The position numbers and the translations under genes are program-made. Under the pieces are notes generated by a model. The model did not search any database, was not told where the DNA came from, and worked only from the letters and a program-made list of their open reading frames with translations. This document shows positions 11,920 through 24,505 of a DNA stretch of 64,000 bases, piece by piece. Position 1 is the stretch's first letter, and every line of letters begins with the position of its first letter. The stretch comes from Gymnopus androsaceus JB14 (Eukaryota; Basidiomycota; Agaricomycetes; Agaricales; Omphalotaceae): assembly GCA_009733575.1 (NCBI GenBank), contig ML769391.1, forward strand, positions 542,147-606,146. Reading direction: 5' to 3'.

Positions 11920-14139
11920 ATGGCGCTCTACCTCTACTACACTCTCTTTGGGATAGTTTCTCTTTGTCTTCTGCGCTTTAAAGTACACAGGAGTCTTCAC
12001 AATGCACTACCTTTTCCTCCTGGACCTCTTGGTCTTCCTTTTCTCGGCTACGTTCCGTTATTATGGGAAAGGAAACCTTGGGTGCAGTTCGAAAAATGGA
12101 AAGAAATCTACGGTATGTTATATGCTAATCATTTCATGGTGCGATTATAACTCACGATTCAAACAAAGGCCCTATAGTTCACCTAAAGATCTTTAGCAAA
12201 ACGATTATTGTCCTCAATACACATGAAGTTGCACTCGACCTCCTAGGTTATCTTCTATCTAAATAGTATGCAGTATTCGATCACTAAAGTATTTATCCAG
12301 GTCGCCGCAGCAAAATCTACAACGGTCGACCGCGATCGTTACTGATAGACGAAATGATGACCGGAGGTCTTGCATTTCCTTTAGTGGGATACAATGAACT
12401 GTGTGTACCTTCGTTCTACGTTGGCATATTGCTGATGTTCCTGATCTACGCCGGAAATGAAGGTGGAAAAGACACCGTCGTGCTGCGCAGAGCGTATTAA
12501 ATCCCCGTGCAATCGAGCATTATCAAGGTATACAAGAGCGTCAATCCCATAAACCTTGTCCAGGATATACTGCAGGACCCCAAAAATTGGCACCTTCATA
12601 TCAAAAGCTCGTTTTACAGTTTGTTCTGCTCAGTTGGCTATGGGGAAAATCAACCGAGCGGCAACGACGAGGCCACTGCCCCGTCCTACTTGGAGAATTT
12701 CATGACGCGTATCGTGCACGCCGCTATTCCAGGATCTTCATGGACGGACGTTTTTCCCATATTGGCGTCTCTTCCGACTTGGCTTTCATCGTCAAATAGG
12801 CGATATGAAAGACAATTTCGAGAGGACAGCCGTAAATTTGAAGCCCTGATCTCAGAGCTTGAACCTGATACAGTGCGTCCATTTACCTCTCTGCATGACG
12901 CTGTTTATTCATTTTAAACAGCTAGAGCAAGTGTCAATGGGCGCGAACATCCTTGGAAATCGAGGCAACGAATTGACTGTTAAAGAATCCGCATGGCTTA
13001 CAGCCGTTCTCTGGTAAGGCGTTTTGAACACGTTTTCATTGGTCGGCATCTGTTGAACGCTTTCTTGCGTGTAGTGGAATAGGCGGAGAAGTGGTATGTT
13101 CTTCTATTGTCTTTCATGCGCGTGTTTGACGCATTGTTTTTATATTAATATTAGATGGGTTCTGTTCTTCCTATCTTCTTTCTCGCTATGACACTCTACC
13201 CAGAGGTTCAACGTCGAGCGCAGATAGAGATTGATAATGTCATAGGAAGAGATCGCTGGCCAACCTTTCAGGAACGCAATAAACTACCTTATGTGCAGGC
13301 CATCGTTCGCGAAGTACTTAGATGGCGTCCCATAGGTCCTATTGGTAAGTGGGTCGATCTTATTTCTGAATTCGTGGGTTAAACAGATGTTTATTCCACT
13401 AGGTTTTCCGCGGTGCTGTCTTCAGGTACTTGGAATGAGTTCTATTTTGCTTTCCAAATAGGATTAATCATCGTGGACTTGCTGCAGGATGATCATTATA
13501 ACGGCTACCTGATACCTGCAGGTCAGTTACAAGTCACACCGTACTATTAGTTTCGATTGACTTTCATATTCAGGTTCTAATTGTCGTACCGAATATCTGG
13601 TGAGTCCTCATAGCGCGCCATGCCAACGAGGAGTCATTTCATCATCGACAGGGCTATGAACCGCGATCCTCAGCTATACCCAGACTATGAAGAATTTCGC
13701 CCAGAGAGATTTTTAGATTTCGAACAAGATGTTCCTGGGGCACACGGTCAAGGACATGTATCGTAAGTAAATCAATCACTACACGCACACATCTTGCTTA
13801 ATGTTTGTACAGCTATGGATTTGGCGATAGGTAACCCGTTTTCCTCCTAAAATCCGAGTCATTTTCAATTATTATTATTTATTTATTTGTGATTAGAATA
13901 TGCAGTGGTATGCATATTGCGAATGATGCACTATTTATCAACATCATTACCATACTGCATGCTTGCGATATCACTAAAGTAGAAGAAGCGGACCGTGCCA
14001 AAGCAGATGACACTTTCGCCGACTTTGGGATTGTAACGTATGTCTTTCGATTCTTTTGATATTAACCCCTCACGAGATCTCTTGTAGACGACCTGCAGAC
14101 TTTCCATGTAGGATATCTGCGCGAATAATGGACCCATAG
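11920..14139 (+). CDS. Cytochrome P450 monooxygenase, two apparent frameshifts
   Basis: P450s oxidise small molecules at a heme-thiolate centre on the ER face, using electrons from a P450 reductase. From ATG 11920 there is a membrane anchor (YTLFGIVSLCLLRF), the proline hinge LPFPPGPLGLPFLGYVPLL, NELWKRHRRAA (helix C region), YPEVQRRAQIEIDNVIG, EVLRWRP (ExxR helix K), NRDPQLYPDYEEFRPERFL, and the heme loop YGFGDRICSG with its cysteine, ending at TAG 14137-14139. At least eight short introns are needed. The helix I region reads GIGGEVMG, lacking the usual Thr. Two single-base insertions break the frame: one in a CCC run near 12,545 and one A near 13,576. Both are at short homopolymers, so either a young pseudogene or sequence error. 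Substrate unknown; no metabolic cluster is evident. Confidence 0.8.
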
Positions 14140-15624
14140 TCATCTAGTGGTAGTAGTAGTATGGGATAACTTATCACTTAACAGTATTAATATCAGTAGT
14201 TATTTAATCTACATTCGAGTCATCAGTGACAGAATGCGGAATGTTCAAGAATTTATAGGCTTTAAATTGGGATTCTTATGGCAATATCCCCTCAAAGGCT
14301 AACATCTTAATTTCTAAGCTGGCCGGATTGGGAAAAATGATATAACCAGCTTTGACCAGGCCAGGCAAAAACATTAAAGTGCTAGGGCTTCATAGGCTAT
14401 AAATACTAGGCACGACCTACAGCAATGTGCAATGCCCACATCTCAACTGTCCTACACTGTGAAATATCTTCTCGGAGTTCAGCATATCCTGACCTTCCTT
14501 GGTCCCAACCTACTGAAGGCCAATCAGGTTCTCCAGTGACTTGACCCATCCGATGAATCTAAGTCTGGATCATAAGTCAGGAGATTAGGAGCTATCTTGA
14601 TCCCTGACTCTCGAACAGAGTGAGAGGGAGGGCCTTGTACCATGCGATTGGTCCTGAAGTCACTCAGATCCAGCCCCCCCCCCCCCAATGTTCTCATGGT
14701 TGGACAGCGTTAAATGTTGTACTGCAGGTTTCACCTTTGCTCTCCATTATAGTGCTTTTGCATCTAATGTCGGCCGGATACGATTCAATATACCTTGAAA
14801 CTGCTTCATCTGCACCTATCTGGCTTTACAATGATACGGAAACATTATATGCAGCATTCAGCAATTTACCTTTCAATTGTTATGTAGAGTTTTCGCCCCC
14901 CCCTATCCTACTCACAGTGGAATAAACTGAGCAAGAAAGCGAGAATGGACAAGATATGTTTGCTGTATGAAAGTGCTCGTGAGACCCTACCTCGGTTACA
15001 GTGCAATTTTGTTGCTAGCTTATACTGGAGCTTCTTCTGTGAGGTGTTTGCATTAGCAGTGCTTCTGCTCTAATTGATCACAACATCATCATAGGTTTTG
15101 TAGCCTTCGCTAACATGTGCAACAGGTGGTTTGACACTGTACGTACTACACCTTGGTTCAACGTAGCCCCTGGTTTTGTAAACACTTTCTTCTCAACTTC
15201 TCCTCTCTGCGATGATGATGTGGGCTCGGCTGCTCATGTTTCCCATACCATTACAACTGCTAGGTCTGTCTTCTGTGTGGCATACATTCAGCTTTCACTA
15301 ATTTCAATAACTGCAGATCTCTCGCTGAGCTTTAGCTGCTGGTTGTGGTGAAGTACTTGTTTCATGTACAATAACTTCAATTCAATGTGCCTTTTCTACT
15401 TTGGAATTATCATGCATACTTGGGCAAGTTGGGGATTGTCTCACGTAAGCACGACATTACTGGTCCGTTACGGTCACCTTCTTCTTTTATTCTCATGGTA
15501 CAATTTGTTCCGTTGCAGAATTTGGAAGCCTTGGCAGGACGTAGAGCATTATAGAATAGTTAAAAACTCTCTGCTTAAATTCCTTACACACACAATACAA
15601 TGGAATACAACAATATCAACAAAA
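14140..15624. other. AT-rich TE fringe with no supported gene
   Basis: Short frames at 14620-14925 and 15115-15351 have no recognisable features. An 11-base C run lies near 14,676-14,686. The region leads into the interrupted ORF at 15,625 and may be the 5' part of the same unknown element. No terminal repeats were found. Confidence 0.3.
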
Positions 15625-16177
15625 ATGAGCCAGAATGCGGCCGCAACGCCGCCACCGCTCTCACAAAACATTAAAACCAGTGTAGAGTTCACCGCTGCCG
15701 AGAACCTACTCAGACTGTACAAATGGATACCAGAGTCATTCAACTTTACCAACTGCAAAGCATTAATGATGCAAATATTGGAAAAGGCTGAACATAATAT
15801 CAAAGGTGTAACAGTGACAACCACTAGTCAGGCAAAAAAGAAAGACTGGGAAATCATGCAAGCAGCAACATTAGGTGCAAGGAACACATTCGTAATGAAA
15901 TGGGAGCACCAGGCATTCAATACTATGGCCAAACAAATGGAAGGACAATTTGATGATTATTTCCAGACCAAAGGTGAGGCGGGCAAAATCATTCAGATAG
16001 ACAAGGAGAAGCTGTGTTCAAAGGTGATGGAGGCCTTGGAGAGAAAGTTTGAGGACAAGTGTCAGGCCTTGGCTCATTTCTCACTCGCTATCCACCCGCT
16101 GATGTTTCCCACGCTTCCTGACCGTCCGCGGATACTTCCCACACTCATTACCTAAAGTGTGGGCGCTTTCCATGCTT

Positions 16178-16976
16178 TTTTTTAAATTTAAATTTATTTA
16201 TTTAATCCCATTTATTTGCCTCTGCGCAGGAGCGTATGGTAGTGAAAATCTGTACATAGGCACTAATCTATTGTAAGTTTACAATGAATGATATGTAAAT
16301 TGTTCTTTTGTATATGCTTCTGCAACCATGGGGTTCTCATTAGATCCCCATTAATAGCCCCAAGTGCCAATGTTTAGTATGATGTATGATAGAGAATGAT
16401 AAAGACAAAGAAAAAGAAGGAGAAATGAGAAAATGTGTCCGCTATTCGTCGTCGCCTGCTCCCCACGATGGTAGCTCGCCTACAGTGTGCCGGAATCTCC
16501 CTGTGTCGTTCACGAATTGGAATAAGTGCTTCAGCGTCCTCTCGTTTGTAAGTAGCGTGGACATTGTCCAGTCGCTTCGTGGTGTATTCTGCCTTAGTCA
16601 TGCTCGCAGTCTGCAATGTCCTGGGCATTCCATGAGATGATGGTGGACTGTTTCGGGTTTTTGTTTGCAGCATGGACATGTTGGTGATTCAACTCATTTA
16701 ATGCGATATAGATGCTGCTGCAATGGGGAGTGTCCAGTTCGTAGTTGGGTGAGAATAGAGAGGAGCTTCCGAGGTAATGCTCACAATAGTTTCCAGTACT
16801 TCTGGCTGGCATCTGTTGCATTCAAGTCATCGATGGCTTGGAATTTCGCGTATCAGGGTGATTCTCTCCATTCCTCTGCATGTTGCTTCTCCAATTCTTT
16901 TTTATATGTTCTGACTGCGGAAGTACGACTCCTTGGTAGAGGCTTGTGTAACTGGGAGGGAAGTTTGTGATTGGGG
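16178..16976 (-). mobile_element. 5'-truncated LINE (non-LTR retrotransposon) fragment
   Basis: This segment is missing from the two sister LTR copies and is flanked by GCTTTCCATGCTT (16165-16177 and 16977-16989), a 13-bp target duplication. On the minus strand the end is an A-rich tail (16178-16200), as expected for target-primed insertion. Upstream of the tail the minus strand encodes the C-terminal end of a LINE reverse transcriptase protein: LTQLRTGHSPLQQHLYRIK, then SPTCPCCKQKPETVHHHL and MECPGH, a CCHC-like zinc site. One stop falls between the two motifs. It is dead on arrival, as most truncated LINE copies are. Confidence 0.8.
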
Positions 16977-17801
16977 GCTTTCCATGCTTATTTACCATTT
17001 ATCCTGCCTGCCGGGTACTTTCTACATGTGATTACCAGTTATCCTGCCTCCCAGGTGCCTCCCGCACTTGATAACCATCCATCAGGCCCTCCTGATGACT
17101 TACACAGCCACCCTACAGTATATAAGTAGACACCCTGAGTCCATGCACCCTAGTCTGTTATTACCATTGTTACCGAATCAATCCCATTTTGCTTCTGTCT
17201 CTGTCTCTGTCTCTCTATTTCTATCTGTTCTAACCAGTTGTGCCTTCCGAGCTCCGTTCAAAGGCCCACTGTCATCTGCATTAACTGCGAGGCTCTGTCT
17301 GTAGATACCAAATCTACATCCAGAGCTCACTGTCTTCTATCCCTGTTTACAACTTTACAACCAAAGCTCCCAGAGCTTCCTATTTGGTTTTGCTACCTCT
17401 AGAACCTCTGGGACCATCCGCTTTCACTCAATTCCGCCCGCTCCCACGCTATTTCCACCTGCTCTCACGCTATTCCATCCGCTCCCATGCTATTCCCATC
17501 CGCTCCCACGGTATTTCCGCCCGCTTTCACCCCATTCCACCCGCTCCCACGCTATTTCCGTCCGCTTTTGCTGTATTCCACCCGCATTATCCATATTTGG
17601 ACTTATTACACCTTTTTGGACCACCCCTTCATCTATATTCCATCCGCTTCCACTCATTTCTGGTTGTCGGACCACAATACCACCCACTTCCTCCTGATTA
17701 CATCATCGGGTGGCCCATACACTGTTCCTTGCACCTTTGAGGCTTGTACTGTTCCATACAACACTCATACTACTGTCCAGACCCACCTTATGGCACGGTT
17801 A

Positions 17802-18168
17802 CATCAGGAAAAATGGTCTGGGCCCAGGGCTGACCTTAGGTTGACCCACAATGACCTAAAGAGACTTAAGGGAACCTAAGGATACCTAGGTCTCCTAGGC
17901 CACCTAGGTTGCCTAGACTGCCTCAGTTTCTTTGAGGTCACCCAGGTTGCCTAGGATTTAGGGATAAACTTTGGGAGTTTGAGGCAACCTGAGTAAACCT
18001 GAGTAAACCTGAGTAAACCTGAGCTAACCTGAGGAACCTGAGGTAACCTGAGGTAACCTAAGGTAGCCTGGGGTAGCCTGGAAGACCCAGGGTAACCAGG
18101 GTGACCAGGGTGACCAGGGTAGCCTAGGTTCCCTAGGTCATCATAGGTTTAACCCCTTTTTGCTGATG
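17802..18168. mobile_element. MITE with CATCAG ends and TA duplication
   Basis: A 367-bp insertion absent from the sister LTRs, which read GGTTACCC at this spot. Here the bases are GGTTA-CATCAG...CTGATG-TACCC, so TA was duplicated (17800-17801, 18169-18170). The ends are inverted repeats (CATCAGGAAAAATGG against CATCAGCAAAAAGGGG). The interior is built of CCTAGG/GGTAACCTGAGG-like units that can fold on themselves. No coding capacity. The TA duplication suggests Tc1/mariner-type mobilisation. Confidence 0.8.
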
Positions 18169-18416
18169 TACCCTGGGTGGTTGCATTTGGTCTCCACCTA
18201 CATCTAGGTGCAAGACATTTGGGATATGTTAGTTCGAGATCCATTTTGTGCACCGGGTCTCACAACAAGTTAGTGGAGATGGCGGAGGCAGCTGGCACAC
18301 TCACGCTCAGTGATGAAACCACTTTCATGCAGATTGTGGTGGATAGGGTGCAGGCCAAGTTGCAAAAGCCGATAGAAAAGATGGAAAGAGAAGCAGCAGA
18401 GGAGGTGGCACGTTAA

Positions 18417-18942
18417 TACACCAAATTTTTGGCAAGACCTCAAGAACACAATTCTTGACAAGTTCGCTCCTAGAGACGGTATAAGAGAGCTATAGTGAGC
18501 CCAAGCTGATAGCTGTAACAAGTCTAATAAGTGTGGAAGTACTTGGACCAACAGAGCCACAGTATTGAATTGGATATCAGCTCTGAGTAGTTTGTAGGAA
18601 TCCATAGTCCGGTAGTGGAGTCTCACTGGCATGTCAACGCCAGCGCTCATGTAAAAAAGGCACATTGCCCACATAAACTCGAGCTCAAAAGGATACACTT
18701 GGAAGACAAGTAACTCAGGGAATTATGGAAAGGATATGGACTTTGCAAAATGGGACAGAACTAATTCAAGTGGGCTGATATCAAGATTGTCATGATAGCC
18801 GAAGGGTACTTCAAAGCTTGTTACCGAGGAAGCGCTAATAATTTGTTTGGCACTGAACAATAGATAAATGGTGTATGCTGAAAAGAATGAAACAAGAGCA
18901 AGAGGATTGACGAAGCCAAGAGCAGCTGGTTCTTTAGCAGTA
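18417..18942. other. TE-derived sequence without a gene
   Basis: Near 18,486-18,516 a stretch of about 30 bases (ATAAGAGAGCTATAGTGAGC...) closely matches the start of the 1.8-kb-type LTR at 21,898 and 29,971, so an LTR remnant is likely. Nothing else is recognisable. Confidence 0.35.
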
Positions 18943-19552
18943 TTAAAATAAACCCCGACAAGTTCTTGGAGGTGCATTTTAATATTTGGGACAACTTGTC
19001 AGCACTAAAGTTGTAATATTTATACAGAGAGAATGAGAGCCCGTGGGAAAAAAAGGACACTTTTCTCATGCTCATACAGGTCACCTGCACCCAACCCTAA
19101 CCCTACCTTGTATCCTAACCCTAATGATGACTAATATTATAACAGTGGGGGCAAGCCCCCACACCCCCATTTTTATCCTCAACCCCTAAACCCTAACCAC
19201 CCTAACCCTAACCTATGTGCACTGTTTGTTTGGCACTGTTTTGATCAGGTCTCTATGTTAGGGTAAGCACAAGTGCTTACCCTAACAAGACCTGACTAAA
19301 ACAGTGCAAAAATTTCCTTTTTTTGGCATAATTCACTTTTAGGGTTAGGGTTAAATAGATACCACGATCAGAAAGAGGGCCGAAAATAACAGGGTGTAGC
19401 CTTTTCCGTTTTTTCTCACGGTCCCTCGTTCCCGAGATATGGCCCCATCTTATCATACTATGGTTAGGGTTCCCCTGTCAGTACTGTAGGCTCTATATAG
19501 CTGTCGCAAATATTAAAATGCACCTACGACAAGTTGTCAGGCTTTATTTTAA
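18943..19552. mobile_element. 610-bp TIR element with telomere-like interior
   Basis: The ends are imperfect inverted repeats of about 55 bp (TTAAAATAAA...AGGTGCATTTTAATATTTG). TA flanks both sides (18941-18942, 19553-19554). The interior contains several CCCTAA runs (19,085-19,230) and a strong hairpin (19233-19307) with GTTAGGG near its tip. It shares AACAG(T/C)GGGGGCAAGCCCCC with elements near 37,795 and 44,155. No ORF. I read it as a non-autonomous DNA element; the TA duplication is inferred because no empty site is present. Confidence 0.55.
19233..19307. repeat. Long hairpin with GTTAGGG in its arms
   Basis: The left arm 19233-19270 and right arm 19273-19307 are complementary over about 35 positions with a 2-base centre. 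The inner 14 bp (GTTAGGGTAAGCAC) are perfect. It lies inside the TIR element. Confidence 0.7.
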
Positions 19553-20656
19553 TAAGGCTAGAGCCTCAGGTGCCAAGAGAGCATACTTAGGCCCTCAAAG
19601 TGATGTGTACCAGGATTGGAAGGCGTATGTGTCTGCCGAGAAACGGAAGAAACAACACGTAATAGATAGAGATTCAAGCTAGGAGAATAACACTGTACAT
19701 TAGTTGGTGTTTTCCTGCATGAATATACTCCAGGGATATACAGATATGGATATGGTTGGGAAGCTACAAGGATGGAGAATGATAATACAAAGGAAGGCAA
19801 GAAGGATACAATAAGTTACGACAAGAAACTGAACTATGATGGGATTAGTGAGCACGGCGCTGGGCATGCGTCAGCTACATAGCAGTATGCATTGCCCAGG
19901 AAAGGACCAAAGGTGCATAACCCAGATAGAAATAGGGTGTAATACCCATAAAAAGCAGATGAATGGACATTAGGATTGCAGATATATGCATATACGGACT
20001 ATTTTATTATAATTTCTCCTTTTCTGAACAAGTTGTACCATTTCTCCGGATTCTCGAAGTACTTTATTATTTAACCAGCATCTGGCTGAGAGTAGTATAA
20101 AAGCCTAACTATATTTCCTTTGCAAAACAAGTTACCTTTGGACCTCATTTGTTGCTAGTGTGAATCCTCGTTGATGTAGCTACAGCTGAGACAGGAAAGA
20201 TACCACTCCCTTGTGAACCAAAGTAATACTTTGTGTGGTATGGAAAGAGTTGTTTATTGCACCCAGCATTAGAGACTTATAATCCTAGCGACTGTGAAAA
20301 CCCCAACTTAAACCAAGTCAAATTGTTGTTTTAGTTTTGAGGAGTCTAGTGTGACCACCAAGAAACAACCATCTGTTGCGACTGAGCTCAGGTATACAGG
20401 AAGCAAGCTGTCTGTTGTCCTGAGTGGTTTTGCCCTACTGTTGGGAATCACTTTGTTAAACCAAGCCATATTGTTGGTGGTTCTTTTTGTTGTCATTGTT
20501 ATATTGTTGCCCCTATCATTGCCCCAAATCAGTATAGATTGATTAGAAAAGGAGATCCTATCCTTCAATCATCTACCAGCATCACTTCGAGAAACACCAG
20601 TCACTTTCAAGAGACAAATAGAGTATTTTCTTTGCGGAACCTTTGACAATGCACCC
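19553..20656. other. Region upstream of the decayed Copia gag
   Basis: No gene or terminal repeat was recognised. A 5' LTR for the Copia element would be expected here, but the start of its 3' LTR (TGTTGGAATATC) does not recur, so the 5' end is lost or rearranged. Confidence 0.3.
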
Positions 20657-21897
20657 TTGCTATTTAAATTGATAGCCAAACCCCCTGTGTTCCAGTCGCT
20701 TAGTGTTGATTACTCTGCACTACTTGAACCAACGGACCCACAGCTCATTAGCAATGACCTCATGACTAGAGGAATCAATATCAACAACAATATATTCATC
20801 AACACCATTATGTCCTCTGTCCCCAACACCTTCAAAGCTATGATCAATGCCCTCGCTATTTTTGCTGTCAGAAACAAAAGCAAGCACAATCCTGCTGAGC
20901 TTATTTTGACTATCCATGCAGAAGGAATGGTCCATCAAATGCAACATGATCACAAGAAGAAATTGGCAAACTATGCCAGTAACAGGGGAAAAGGAAGTTT
21001 CCGAGGTTGTGGAAATTCCTTCAGGGGAAATTCCTGAGGCGGAGGAAAAGGCCAAGGAGGGGCAATGAGTCGCCAAGACTCCATCTGTTACAACTGTGGA
21101 GGCAAAGGATGCTTCAGAAATCAATGTCCATCGGAGAAACACAGCCAGGCCAATGAGGCCAAGGAGACAAAACCTCCCAAGGAGCAAAAGAAGAAGAAGT
21201 TGGATGGGAACTGGAGAGATAGGCCAAAGAACAACGAAGTGGCATCCTCATCCATGATTGAGGAAGTACCAGAGTCATCATGGGCAGCAATCAAAATTCC
21301 CACTAAGCATGGAAATCTTGTTTTTGATTTTTTAGAAATAGCTGATAAATTTGAATTAGCTCTTTCATTGCTGAGCAATCAAAACTGCATAGTGCAGAAC
21401 ATCAAAGTTGAAACACCACCACCTCTTACTCTTAACAATGAAGAGGAGAAAGAAGTATGCATTGACATTAATCTCTTTCCTTCCTCCAAATTCAAATATG
21501 ACATCAAAAAGGGAGTTGGCAAAGTTGATCATGCTTATGCTACAGCCCACAGTTACAGAGCAATTCTTTTTGACTCCGGATGCTCTACTCACATGACACC
21601 ACTCACCAACGGACTCAGGAATCAAAGGGAGATTCCAACACGAGTCATCCAGGCCACTAATGCAGAAACCTTCATGGCAAACATCTCTAGCACACTCCAT
21701 ATTGATCTTCCCACAGACGGACAAGAAGTCCAAATGCTAAAGCTCCATTACACCCTTCTATGTCCAGACACTCCCAACACACTCATATCACTGGGAAAAC
21801 TTGACAATGATGGTTACACCATTCATACCGCTAATGGTAAAATGATGATCAAAGATTGCCAGGGGAAACTCGTGGGAGTTATCCCAAAGACTAATGG

Positions 21898-24505
21898 TGA
21901 TATGCCAATTTTTTGGCTAAGGCTAGAACTGTGCAGAACCAATAATCCTAGGTTCTGTTGGTAACAAAACATGGTCAATAAGAGAACTATAGTGAGCCTG
22001 AGCTGATAGTTAAAATCTACCGAGGACCTAATGTACTCAAGAGGTTGCAGAGTAACGGTACACACAATGGTACCATACTTAAATTTGTGATAAGGGTGGA
22101 CATGACTCCGGGTCCCGGTTTACCTGGACCTGTGATGCTGGTAACTGGAGGGCAAAATTAGCGACCTGCGACCGGTTCCAAACCCGTGGGAAACCGGTTA
22201 ACCGGTACCGGGACCTGCCACAGGTAAACCGGCTGGTACCTGTGTAACCTGCCCATACTAGGGCACTCACTAGTAGTAATAATATTTGTACTAACATTAG
22301 TACTTATACTGGTACTAGTATGTTTGTATTAGATTCTAGCACCAATGTTAGTACTAAATTCAAAGACTGGTAAGTATCCAGCCATTATTGGTACAGTATT
22401 CAATACAATGTCAGTGGTAATAATACCAAAATATTTGAATTTTGGATAATGTCTTTTGACATAGAGATAAGATCCAAATAAGATCTCTATGCTACTGTAT
22501 GTACTATCACTGCTACTATAGCTGCATATATGCATCTTAATGCCACCTCTATTATCTTACTTAATATTAATTAAGCTACTATTGGCAAAGTATTAGTACT
22601 ATTAGTGTAAGTATACTAGTATCAGACACTAATATTGGTCCCAAGCAGGACTAATACATACTGTAAGTACTAACCAATAATATTAGTATACTATATTGGC
22701 ACTAAGTAGTGAAATATGTACCAATATCAAAGCCAAACATTTGTTCCCATGGGTCCACCAGTACCGGCCGGTCACAATAAAAACAAAAATGGCGACCTGC
22801 AACCGGGCATAACCCGTGGGAAACCAGTACCGGGACCTGCAGTTTAAAAAACTGGCCGGTATTCCCACAGGTAAACCTGCCGGTACTGGGTCAGGACCCA
22901 GAGTCGTGTCCATCCTTAATTTTTGAATGCGCCTCAATCAAAGTCCTATGCATGGTATGGTGTAGCGAGGCAAGCTTGTTGGATAACAAGTTGCTGACCG
23001 AGGCAGATAAATGAGCCCACATACCAGTTATACTAGGCTAGGTCATCAAAGGATATACCCAAGGGGTCAAAGTCTTAAATGAGGCATCACTTCTGCAATC
23101 AGCTCACCAAGGAGTCTACACGACACTCAAGCTTATTAAATGAAGCAAGGTGGACCGAGATGAGGAAGTACTCTAATGGGTGCCCTCAAAGTTGACGCTC
23201 GTTGGAAAGCACCCAGGCAGATCGCCACGGCAATCCAACGCAGCCACATGACCCACTTGCTGTAGCTACTTCTAGAGCACGGAAGGACCAAGGAGTGTTT
23301 CTATCTGAGCCTTAGTGTTCTACCAAGATCCATATGCTACCAATGCTACCATGCATCTAGACTCAAGACCACGCGGAACTAGGGATAATAACCAGTCTCC
23401 CATTGGCAAGGAAAAACATAGAAATACTTCCAAGGGCTGTTCTGCTAAAGGAACTGGTGAGCTTTGTAAAAAGGCAAATGACTTGAGTCAATTTGGACCA
23501 AAAATCCCAAAAGTTGAGCCAATCAAGGAAGACAAATGAACAAGGCAGGGGAACATCGAGGCAAAACCATAGAATACACACATATATGGACATTATTTTA
23601 TCCTTTTCTATTTACTTACTCTGTTTCATCCTATCTCGCTCAGTTTCTCTCATTTTCCTATTTTATTATATCTTGCTCAGTATATAAGGGTAGCTATTCT
23701 ATCTCGGAATAACAAGTTAGACTTGATACCTGAAACGTAGTTCTATCTTAGGACCCGTAGTGATTCGTACATGCTCAGACGCATCTGCATTGTCCTCTAC
23801 AACCTTTGAAACGGGTGGCCTTCTTGTAACCTTGATAATACTGAGGCAATTCATTCTACTTCCTGGCTATTAAGTTGAGCATTCCTGGTTTTCATCTCAA
23901 AGAGAGGTCACATCAGTCTTAGGACCGCAGGTGGAGCCTAACGTGCACACCTCAACAAGCCCGTTGTTGATTAGGAAAGGTCTTGGACCCAGTTGTCGGC
24001 TTGGTCTAGTTTTAGGGAGGAAGCTTCTTGGAGTGTTACCTAGCTTTACCAACAGATTCTACCCCTTGCCCGCTCTTCACTGAGTGTGTTAAAAACGCCT
24101 ACTTGAGTGACTTGCACAGCAGTTGTATAAGCTTGTTAGGTAACTCGCGGGATTCCCTGAGAGTTGGAATATCATTGCACGGCAATGTAAAGGCTCCCAA
24201 GATACGCTAAGTTGTTTGTTGAGTTGGCATACTTGACCTGCACTTTGGTGTTTGCTTTCCCCCTCAATTAGTTCAGCGTGTCATCATACATTAGTTGGCT
24301 TTTCAAAACCTTCCTCCAAATACAAACCTTGTTCATTCGCACTGCCTGTGCCACTGTCAAGTGCTTTTCTCTTTGAATCAATTAGTAGTTGAGGGAACCT
24401 TCGACAACCTCCTTCCCCACATTAAATTAAACCTTTTGGATTGAATCTGATTGGGGTGATTGTTGTTTGGTCGGTTTTCAAACCCAGCACAAATCTAACT
24501 CATCA
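21898..24505 (+). mobile_element. Solo LTR (1.8-kb family, copy 1) inside Copia pol
   Basis: It starts TGATATGCC and ends ...TAACTCATCA and interrupts the Copia frame between TNG and LYQIPS. Flanking 4-mers ATGG (21894-21897) and ACGG (24506-24509) look like a target duplication with one transition. Apart from an 824-bp insertion (22093-22916) it is collinear with the inverted copy at 29,971-31,735. Small frames inside (for example 24,028-24,210) occur in both copies but have no known function. No internal element region is present, so a solo LTR is the simplest reading. Confidence 0.75.
22093..22916. mobile_element. 824-bp mariner-type MITE (GGTGGACA family)
   Basis: It is absent from the sister LTR copy. 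The ends are inverted repeats (AGGGTGGACATGACTCCGGG against AGGATGGACACGACTCTGGG), with TA on both sides (22091-22092, 22917-22918). The interior has two GC-rich blocks built of ACCTGC/ACCGG/CCCGTGGGAAACC motifs near the ends and AT-rich sequence between them. The terminal motif is shared with the element at 46,445-47,015. No ORF of note. Confidence 0.75.

Larger units (their letters stand above)
16060..18264 (+). mobile_element. Solo LTR (1.1-kb family, copy 1) with two nested insertions
   Basis: The element begins TGTCAGG and ends TCTCACA and is flanked by perfect 5-bp duplications ACAAG (16055-16059, 18265-18269). It matches the copies at 39,678 and 45,055 over their length except for two insertions: a LINE fragment (16178-16976) and a MITE (17802-18168). 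Inside are a TATA-like box (TATATAAG near 17,120) and a pyrimidine-rich tract of imperfect CCGCTCCCACGCTATT-type repeats (about 17,430-17,700). No coding part accompanies it, so it is a solo LTR; orientation is taken from the TATA box. Confidence 0.85.
15625..18416 (+). pseudogene. Unrecognised ORF split by a solo LTR
   Basis: The first part runs from ATG 15625 (AAAAATGAG context; an in-frame ATG also exists at 15364) to 16059 and the second from 18270 to TAA 18414-18416. Removing the solo LTR and one copy of its ACAAG duplication joins them in frame as ...FEDK-LVEMAE..., giving about 190-200 residues that are Lys/Glu-rich, mostly helical and without cysteine clusters or enzymatic motifs. I do not recognise the family; it may be a structural protein of an unknown element or a host gene. 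As it stands the interrupted frame ends 32 codons inside the LTR. Confidence 0.55.

Noticed and set aside
12410..12475. A TGA at 12,458 in the P450 gene as a nonsense lesion
   Set aside because: A 60-nt GT-AG intron removes it and joins NEL to WKRHRRAAQ in frame.
19082..19230. A true telomere or subtelomere boundary
   Set aside because: CCCTAA runs are short, interrupted and inside TIR elements, with unique genes on both sides.
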